Assembly (NCBI RefSeq): GCF_018294505.1
Contig: NC_057813.1
Location: 111,809,307-111,873,306 of the forward strand
Direction of reading: 5' to 3'
DNA from: Triticum aestivum
Taxonomy: Eukaryota; Streptophyta; Magnoliopsida; Poales; Poaceae
DNA length: 64,000 bases
Shown: positions 56,701-64,000 of the stretch, in pieces
How positions within the stretch are numbered: the first letter of the stretch is position 1
Layout: every line of letters begins with the position of its first letter
Notes under the pieces: model-generated
The model's input: the letters and a program-made list of their open reading frames with translations, nothing else
The model's database searches: none
Told to the model about the DNA's origin: nothing
Made by a program: the position numbers and the translations under genes

Positions 56701-58290
56701 ATTGAAAGTTCTAAGGAAGCACCGGGATGCTATTGGATATACTCTTGATGCTCTTAAGGGCATTAGTCCCACTCTATGTCAGCACAATATTAATATAGAA
56801 CCTGATGTTAAACCCATTGTGGATCACCAACATCGGTTAAATCCGAAGATGAAAGAAGTGGTAAGAACGGAAATATTGAAACTTTGGAAGCAGGTATAAT
56901 TTATCCTATAGCTGATAGTAGATGGTTAAGTCTTGTTCATTGTGTCCCTAAGAAGGAAGGTATTACTACTGTTCCTAATGATAAGAATGAGTTTATTCCA
57001 CAAAGAATTGTCACAACTATAGGATGGTAATTGATTATAGAAAATTAAACAAGGCAACTAGAAAATATCATTACCCTCTGCCTTTTATTGATCAATTGTT
57101 AGAAAGATTATATAAACACACACATTTTTGCTTTCTTGATGGATATTCTGTTTTTTCACAAATACTTGTTTTACAACCTGATTAAAAAATACCACTTTTA
57201 CTTGTCCTTTTGGAACTTTTGCTTATAGACGTATGCCTTTTGGTTTATGTAATGCACCTGCTACCTTTCAAAGATGTATGACTACTATATTCTCTGGTTT
57301 TTGTGAAAAGATTGTTGAGGTTTTCATGGATGACTTTTCTGTTTATGGGAAGTCTTTTGATGGTTGTTTAAGCAATCTTGATTGAGTTTTGCAGAGATGT
57401 GAACAGACAAATCTTGTCTTGAATTGGGAGAAGTGTCACTTTATGGTTGATGAAGGTATTGTTTTGGGACATAAAATTTCTAAAAAAGGCATTGAGGTGG
57501 AGAAAGCCAAGGTTGATGCAATTGAGAAAATGCCATGTCCTAAAGATATCAAAGGTATTCATAGTTTCCTTGGTCATGCCGGTTTCTATAGGAGGTTTAT
57601 CAAAGACTTTTCTAAAATTTCTAGGCCTCTTACGAATCTTTTGCAAAAGGATATTCCCTTTGTGTTTGATGATGATTGTTTAGAAGCCTTTGAAACACTA
57701 AAGAAAGCCTTAATTACTGCACCTGTTGTTCAACCACCTGATTCGAACTTGTCTTTTGAGATTATGTGTGATGCTAGTGATTATGATGTTGGTGTTGTTC
57801 TAGGACAAAGAGTTGATAAGAAACTGAATGTTATTCATTATGCTAGTAAAACTCTAGACAGTACTCAACAAAATTATGCTACTACTGAAAAAGAATTCTT
57901 AGCAGTGGTGTTTGCTTGTGATAAATTCAGATCTTACATTGTTGATTCTAAAGTGATTGTTCACACCGATCATGCTGCTATAAAATATCTTATGAAAAAG
58001 AAAGATGCTAAACCTAGACTCATTAGGTGGGTTCTTCTGCTACAAGAATTTGATTTGCATATCACTGATAGGAAAGGAATAGAGAACCCCGTAGCTGATA
58101 ACTTGTCTAGGCTTGAAAATATTCTAGATGACCCACAACCTATTAATGATAGCTTTCCCGATGAACAACTAGCTGCAATAAATGTTTTAATAGTACACCT
58201 TGGTATGCTGACTATGCTAATTATATTTTTGCTAAATACATACCACCTAGCTTCACATACCAACAAAGAAAAATCTTCTATGATTTAAGA
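56701..58290 (+). pseudogene. E5 reverse transcriptase and RNase H
   Basis: Segments in several frames give the reverse transcriptase: AIGYTLDALKGISPTLCQHN, then KATRKYHYPLPFIDQLLERL, FCFLDGYS, AYRRMPFGLCNAPATFQRCM and the catalytic VEVFMDDFSVYG near 57325. A TGA at 57383 replaces an Arg codon. The continuous frame 57389-58288 then gives the thumb and RNase [52 protein letters not shown] and [13 protein letters not shown]. This is the best preserved part of E5. Confidence 0.9.
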
Positions 58291-58650
58291 CATTACTTTT
58301 GGATGACCCGCATCTTTATAAAGAAGGAGTAGATGGTATTATTAGATGTTGTGTGCCTGAGCTTGAACATGAACCAATCCTATGGAAATGTCACTCTGAT
58401 GCTTATGGATGACATCACGCGGGAGATAGAACCGCTCATAAGGTATTGTAATCTGGTTTTTATTGGCCTACTCTCTTCAAGGATGCACGTAAGTATGTCT
58501 CGTCTTGTGATGAATGTCAAAGAATAGGTAATATCAGTAAGCGTCAAGAAATGCCTATGAATTATTCACTTGCTATTGAACCATTTGATGTTTGGGGATT
58601 TGATTTCATGGGACCTTTTCCTTCCTCTAATGGGTATACACATATTTTGG
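58291..58650 (+). pseudogene. E5 integrase, N-terminal fragment
   Basis: Broken frames contain the zinc-binding HHCC region (SGFYWPTLFKDARKYVSSCD followed by ECQRIG) and the first catalytic Asp in VWGFDFMGPFPSSNGYTHIL. The sequence then switches abruptly to an unrelated piece at about 58650, so the rest of the catalytic core is absent. Confidence 0.82.
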
Positions 58651-58768
58651 TGCTGATGGAGCCAATGCGAGCGAGGGCGTCCACTGCGTCATTGTCGGCT
58701 TGTGGTACGTGGAGGAACTCGCACCCGCCAAAGTGCTCGCTCATCTGCTCGACGAGGAAGTGGTAGCT
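58651..58768 (-). pseudogene. E8: Gypsy RNase H C-terminal scrap
   Basis: On the minus strand this ~115 bp reads YHFLVEQMSEHFGGCEF then LHVPQADNDAVDALARIGS, the end of a Tat-like Gypsy RNase H domain. It is the opposite strand from E5 and a different family from E6 (which has HIDRHKNEAADALSRLGS). Its orientation is what would be expected for the pol gene of E1, if E1 is a minus-strand Tat-like element whose antisense gene is on the plus strand. Confidence 0.7.
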
Positions 58769-58770
58769 TG

Positions 58771-59308
58771 TGATACGTCTCCAACGTATCTATAATTTTT
58801 TATTGTTCCATGCTATCATATTACCCAGTTTGGATGTTTATGGGCTTTACTTTACACTTTTATATCATTTTTTGGGACTAACCTACTAACTGGAGGCCCA
58901 ACATGAATTGCTGTTTTCTTCAGCCTATTTTAGTGTTTCGAAGAAAAGGAATATCAAACAGAGTCCAAACGGGATGAAACCTTCGGGAGCGATCTTTTTG
59001 GAAAAAAATGCAAACTAGGAGACTTGGAGTGGATGTCAAGCAACGAATGATGCGTCCACGAGGGTGCCCGGCGTGCCCCCTGCCTCGTGGGCCCCTCATT
59101 GCTCCGCTGACATACTTCTTCTTCCTATATATATCCACGGACCCCGAAAACATCGAGGAGCACCATGAAAACCTAATTCCACCGCCGCAACCTTCTGTAT
59201 CTGCGAGATCCCATCTTGGAGCCTTTGCCGGCGCTCCACCGGAGGGGGAATCAACCACGGAGGGCCTCTACATCATCTCCAAGGCCTCTCCAATGAGTTG
59301 TGAGTAGT
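58771..59308 (+). repeat. E9: partial LTR of the E3 family
   Basis: It starts TGATACGTCTCCAACGTATC and follows the reverse complement of the E3 LTRs for 538 bp, ending near ATGAGTTGTGAGTAGT, where E10 is inserted. The rest (about 1 kb) would lie beyond the window. Confidence 0.82.
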
Positions 59309-61036
59309 TGTTGGGGAAGGTAGTAATTTCAAAAAATTTCCTACGCACACGCAAGATCATGGTGATGCATAGCAACGAGAGGGGAGAGTGTTGTCCACGT
59401 ACCCTCGTAGACCGTAAGTGGAAGCGTTAGTACAACGCGGTTGATGTAGTCGTACGTCTTCACGATCCGACCGTTCAAGTACCGAACGTACGGCACCTCT
59501 GAGTTCAGCACACGTTCAGCTCGATGACGTCCCTCGAACTGTGATCCAGCTGAGCTTTGAGGGAGAGTTCCGCCAGCACGACGGCGTGGTGGCGATGATG
59601 ATGTTCTACCAATGCAGGGCTTTTCCTAAGCACCGCTACGATATTATCAAGGTGGAATATGGTGGAGGGGGGCACCGCACACGGCTAATAGATCTCAAGG
59701 ATCAATTGTTGTGTCTATGGGGTGCCCCCCTGCCCCCGTATATAAAGGATCATGGGGGGAGGCGGCCGGACTAGGAGGAGGGCGCGCCAAGGGGGGAGTC
59801 CTACTCCCACCGGGAGTAGGACTCCTCCTTCCCTTGTTGGAGTAGGAGAGAAGGAAAGAGGGGGAGAGGAAGAAGGAAAAGGGAGCCGCACCCCTTGTCC
59901 AATTCAGACCAGAGGGGGTGCGCATGCCTCCTTCCTTTTGGCATCTCTCCTCTATTCCCGTATGGCCCAATAAGGCCCATATACTCACCAGCGAATTCCC
60001 GTAACTCTCCGGTACTCCGAAAAATACCCGAATCACTCGGAACCTTTCTGAAGTCTGAATATAGTCGTCCAATATATCAATCTTTACGTATCGACCATTT
60101 CGAGACTCCTCGTCATGTCCCTGATCTCATCCAGGACTCCGAACTACCTTTGGTACATCAAAACACATAAGTCATAATATAAATCGTCACCGAACTTTAA
60201 GCGTGCGGACCCTATGGGTTCGAGAACTATGTAGACATGACCGAGACTCGTTTCCGGTCAGTAACCAATAGCGGAACCTGGATGCTCATATTGGCTCCCA
60301 CATATTCTACGAAGATCTTTATCGGTCAAACCGCATAACAACATACGTTGTTCCCTTTGTCATCGGTATGTTACTTGCCCGAGATTCGATCGTCGGTATC
60401 TCAATACCTAGTTCAATCTCGTTACCGACACGTCTCTTTAATCGTTTCGTAATCCATCATCCCACAACTAACTCATTAGTCACATTGCTTGCAAGGCTTA
60501 TAGTGTTGTGCATTACCGAGAGGGCCCAAAGATACCTCTCTGACAATTGGAGTGACAAATCCTAATCTCGAAATACGCCAACTCAAGAAGTACCTTTGGA
60601 GACACCTGTAGAGCACCTTTATAATCACCCAGTTACATTGTGACGTTTGGTAGCACACAAAGTGTTCCTCTGGTAAACGGGAGTTTCATAATCTCATAGT
60701 CATAGGAACATGTATAAGTCATGAAGAAAGCAATAGCAGCATACTAAACGATCAAGTGCTAAGCTAACGGAATGGGTCAAGTCAATCACATCATTCTCTT
60801 AATGATGTGATCCCGTTAATCAAATAACAACTCATGTCTATGGTTAGGAAACTTAACCATCTTTGATTAACGAGCTAGTCAAGTAGAGGCACACTAGTGA
60901 CATTATGTTTGTCTATGTATTCACACATGTACTAAGTTTCCGGTTAATACAATTCTAGCATGAATAATAAACATTTATCATGAAATAAGGAAATAAATAA
61001 TAAATTTATTATTGCCTCCAGGGCATATTTCCTTCA
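59309..61036 (-). repeat. E10 3' LTR (1,728 bp)
   Basis: Plus-strand ends are TGTTGGGGAAGGTAG and GGCATATTTCCTTCA. It is the reverse orientation of the E7 solo LTR and of the same broad family. The minus-strand purine tract GCAAGTGGGAGAC abuts its start. Confidence 0.93.
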
Positions 61037-61744
61037 GTCTCCCACTTGCTCTAGAGTCAATAATTTAGTTCACATCGCCATGTGATTTGACACGAATATT
61101 CACATTTGTATATGATTAATACCCATAGTTCACATCGTCATGTGATCAACACCCAAAAGGTTTACTAGAGTCAATAATCTAGTTCAAATCACTATGTGAT
61201 TAACACCCAAAGAGTACTAAGGTATGATCATGTTTTGCTCATGAGAGAAGTTTAGTCAACGGGTCTGTCACATTCAGAGCCGTATGTATTTTGCAAATAT
61301 TCTATGTCTACAATGCTCTGCACGGAGCTACTTTAGCTAATTGCTCCCACTTTCAATATGTATCTAGATTGAGACTTAGAGTCAGCTGGATTGGTGTAAA
61401 AGCTTGCACCGATGTAAATCTTTACAACGGGCTCTTTTATCACCTCCATAATCGAGAAATATTTCCTTAGTCCTCACTAAGGATATTCTTGACCGCTGTC
61501 CAGTGATCTACTCCTAGATCAAAATTGTACTCCCTTTCCCAACTTAGATCAAGGTATACAATAGGTCTGGTACACAGCATAGCATACTTTATAGAACCTA
61601 TGACTGAGGTATAGGGAATGATTTTTCATTCTCTTTCTATTTTCTACCATGGTCGGGTTATGAGTCTTACTCAACTTCACACCTTGCAACACAGGCAAGA
61701 ACTCCTTCTTTGACTGTTCTGTTTTGAACTACTTCAAAATCTTA
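61037..61744 (-). other. E10 degenerate region between reverse transcriptase and the 3' LTR
   Basis: The RNase H domain would be expected here, but I can read no intact motif. The sequence includes imperfect repeats of GTTCACATCG-type words at 61068-61190. Confidence 0.55.
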
Positions 61745-62989
61745 TCAAGGTATGTACTCATTGAAAAATCTTATCAAGCATCTTGATCTATGTCTATAGA
61801 TCTTGATGCTCAATGTGTAAGCAACTTCACCAAGGTCTTTCTTCGAAAAACTCTTATTCAAGTATCCTTTTATGCTATCCAAAATTTCTATATCATTTCC
61901 AATCAACAATATGTCATCTACATATAGTTTTAGAAATGCTACAGAGCTCCCACTCACTTTCTTGCAAATACAGGCTTCTCCAAAAGTCTGTATAAAACCA
62001 TATGCTTTGATCAACTCATCAAAGCCTATATTCCAACTCCGAGATGCTTGCACCAGTCCATTGATGGATCACTGGAGCTTGCACATTTTGTTAGCACCTT
62101 TAGGATTGACAAAACCTTCTGGTTGTATCATATACAACACTTCTTTAAGAAATATCCATTTAAGGAATGTAGTTTTGACATCCATTTGCCAGATTTCATA
62201 AAATGTGGCAATTTCTAACATGATTCGGACAGACTTAAGCATCGATACGAGTTAGAAAATCTCATCATATTCAACACCTTGAACTTGTAAAAAACCTTTC
62301 GCAACAAGTCAAGCTTTATAGATAGTAACACTACTATCAGTGCCCGTCTTTCTCTTGAAGATCCATTTATTCTTGATGGCTTGCCGATCATCGGGCAAGT
62401 CAACCAAAGTCCACACTTTGTTCTCATACATGGAACCTATCTCAGGTTTCATGGCTTCAATCCATTTCGCGGAATCTGGGCTCATCATCGCTTCCTCATA
62501 GTTCGTAGGTTCGTCATGGTCAAGTAACATGACTTCCAGAATAGGATTACCGCACCACTCTGGTGCGGATCTTACTCTGGTTGACCTACGAGGTTCGGTA
62601 GTAACTTGATCTGAAGTTTCATGATCAATATCATTAACTTCCTCACTAATTGGTGTAGGCGTCACAGGAACTGGTTTCTGTGATGAACCACTTTCCAATA
62701 AGGAAGCAGGTACAATTACCTCATCAAGTTCTACTTTCCTCCCATTCACTTCTTTCGAGAGAAACTCCTTCTCTAGAAAGGATCCATTCTTAGCAATGAA
62801 TGACTTGCCTTTGGATCTGTGATAAAAGGTGTACCCAACAGTTTCCTTTGGGTATTCTATGAAGACGCATTTCTCCGATTTGGGTTGGAGCTTATGAGGT
62901 TGAAACTTTTTCTCATAAGTATCACAGCCCCAAATTTTAAGAAATGACAACTTTGGTTTCTTGCCAAACCACAGTTCATAAGGCGTCAT
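61745..62989 (-). pseudogene. E10 integrase C-terminus and reverse transcriptase
   Basis: From 62989 the frame reads MTPYELWFGKKPKLSFLKIW (Copia integrase C-terminus), then a Pro/Ser linker and the reverse transcriptase opening NYEEAMMSPDSAKWIEAMK, VWTLVDLPDDRQAIKNKWIF. It breaks at about 62309. A second piece (62053-61745) carries FLKLYVDDILLIGND, the catalytic motif, followed by frame loss. The wording is that of Angela/BARE/WIS elements. Confidence 0.9.
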
Positions 62990-63351
62990 CTCAACGGATT
63001 TTGATGGTGCCCTTTAAAGTGAATGCAACTGTCTCTAATGCATAACCCCAAAACGATAGTGATAAACCGATAAGAGACATCATAGATTGCACAATATCCA
63101 ATAAAGTGCGATTAGGACGTTCGGACACACCATAATGCTGTGGTGTTCCAGGTGGTGTGAACTGTGAAACTATTCCACATTATTTTATATGAAGGCCAGA
63201 CTCGTAACTCAGATATTCTCCTCCACGATCAGATCGTAGAAACTTTATTTTCTTGTTACAATGATTCTCCACTTCACTCTGAAATTCTTTGAACTTTTCA
63301 AATGTTTCAGACTTGTGTTTCATTAAGTAGATATACTCATATCTGCTCAAA

Positions 63352-63801
63352 TCATCTTGTGAAGGTCAGAAAATAGCGATACCCGCCATGATCATCAACA
63401 CTCATTGGACCGCATACATCGGTACATATTATTTCCAACAAGTCAGTAGCTTGTTCCATTGTTCCGGAGAACAGACTTTTAGTCATCTTGCCCATAAGGC
63501 ACGGTACACAAGCATCAAATGATTCATAATCAAGTGATTCCAAAAGTCTATCTTTATGGAGTTTCTTCATGTGCTTTACACCAATATGACCCAAACGGCA
63601 GTGCCACAAATAAGTTGCACTATCATTATCAAATTTGCATCTTTTGGCATCAATATTATGAATATGTGTATTACCACGATCAAGATTCAATAAACCATCA
63701 ACATTAGGTGTATGACCATAGAAGGTTTTATTCATGTAAACAGAATAACAATTTATTCTCTGTCTTAGATGAATAATCGTATCGCAATAAACATGATCCA
63801 A
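63352..63801 (-). pseudogene. E10 GAG-pre-integrase domain
   Basis: The frame includes LWHCRLGHIGVKHMKKLHKD and CVPCLMGKM, the HHCC zinc-binding pre-integrase domain, then the integrase start ICTDVCGPMSVDDHGGYRYF with the first catalytic Asp. A shift near 63352 separates it from the core, which is broken across 62990-63350. Protease and gag lie beyond the window. Confidence 0.88.
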
Positions 63802-64000
63802 CCATATTTATGCTCAACACAAACACCAAATAACATTTATTTAGGTTCAACACTAATCTCGAAAATATAGGGAGTGTACGATGATGGTCATATCAATCTT
63901 GGAACCACTTCCAACACACATCATTCCTTCACCCTCAACTAGTCTTCGTTTATTCTGTAACTCCTGTTTCAAGTTACTAATCTTAGCAACCGAACAAGTA

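Larger units (their letters stand above)
38816..58650 (+). mobile_element. E5: Athila-type Gypsy retrotransposon, truncated, hosting E6
   Basis: The 5' LTR is in two pieces (38816-39567 and about 53986-54698), starting TGACACGTCC and ending GGGTCATCA. A primer-site region (TGGCGCCTTTGCTGGGGA, 54710-54727) follows. The interior encodes gag, protease, reverse transcriptase, RNase H and the start of integrase on the plus strand. The element stops at about 58650 in integrase, so most of integrase, any env-like region and the 3' LTR are missing. E5 inserted into an exon of the E1 gene. Confidence 0.88.
59309..64000 (-). mobile_element. E10: Angela/BARE-type Copia retrotransposon, 3' part
   Basis: A 1,728-bp LTR (59309-61036) with Angela-type ends is followed by a minus-strand pol gene that continues past the window edge. 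Because pol reads toward this LTR, it is the 3' LTR. The probable left target duplication is GTAGT (59304-59308); its partner lies outside the window. It inserted into the E9 LTR. Confidence 0.92.

Noticed and set aside
58562..58744. 60-residue minus-strand ORF as a gene
   Set aside because: It runs across the E5/E8 junction; only its first ~30 residues are RNase H and the rest is the antisense of E5 integrase.

Overview
This window is plant nuclear DNA, almost certainly from a Triticeae grass (wheat, Aegilops, rye or barley). It carries Angela/BARE-type Copia LTRs, Athila-type and Tat-like Gypsy elements, a Sirevirus-like Copia element and PIF/Harbinger and Mutator-like DNA transposons in one another's coding or LTR sequence. 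Only one ordinary host gene is convincing. I saw no tRNA, rRNA, CRISPR or prokaryotic feature. Element labels E1-E10 are mine.

Layout. 1-685: unassigned. 697-4584: a non-autonomous Mutator-like element with ~430-bp terminal inverted repeats and an 11-bp target duplication; a 2.1-kb PIF/Harbinger element (1183-3282) sits near its centre and a 747-bp Harbinger-type MITE (3452-4198) in one arm. 4955-7140 (minus): an intact two-exon gene for a Tyr/Gly-repeat protein related to Arabidopsis At5g39570 (PLDRP1). 8350-9236 and about 38013-38815 (plus): two halves of one broken, spliced Transposase_28-type gene (E1). E1 is split by a minus-strand Sirevirus-like Copia element (E2, 9265-37977). E2 itself contains a non-autonomous Gypsy element (E3, 15074-22734, TSD TGCTA) inside its reverse transcriptase and a non-autonomous Tat-like Gypsy element (E4, 23216-32358, TSD GGCAT).

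38816 to ~58650 is a plus-strand Athila-type Gypsy element (E5) that interrupts E1 and is truncated in its integrase. Its 5' LTR is split by a nearly complete Tat-like element (E6, 39568 to ~53985) that lacks its 3' LTR. E6's 5' LTR in turn holds an Angela/WIS solo LTR (E7, 39972-41728, TSD TTACC). To the right come a ~115-bp minus-strand Gypsy RNase H scrap (E8, possibly the tail of E1), a partial LTR of the E3 family (E9, 58771-59308), and the 3' portion of a minus-strand Angela/BARE Copia element (E10, 59309 to the window end).

How the parts relate. Nearly all element genes are dead, with frameshifts and many stops that replace glutamine codons. Two themes recur. First, both Tat-like elements carry a spliced, TATA-led gene on the strand opposite gag-pol, related to the E1 gene. 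Second, the Sirevirus-like element carries a dense cluster of a 13-bp palindrome just upstream of its LTR TATA box and again before an extra env-position ORF. The window looks like the edge of a gene island: one host gene on the left, 55 kb of nested transposons on the right.
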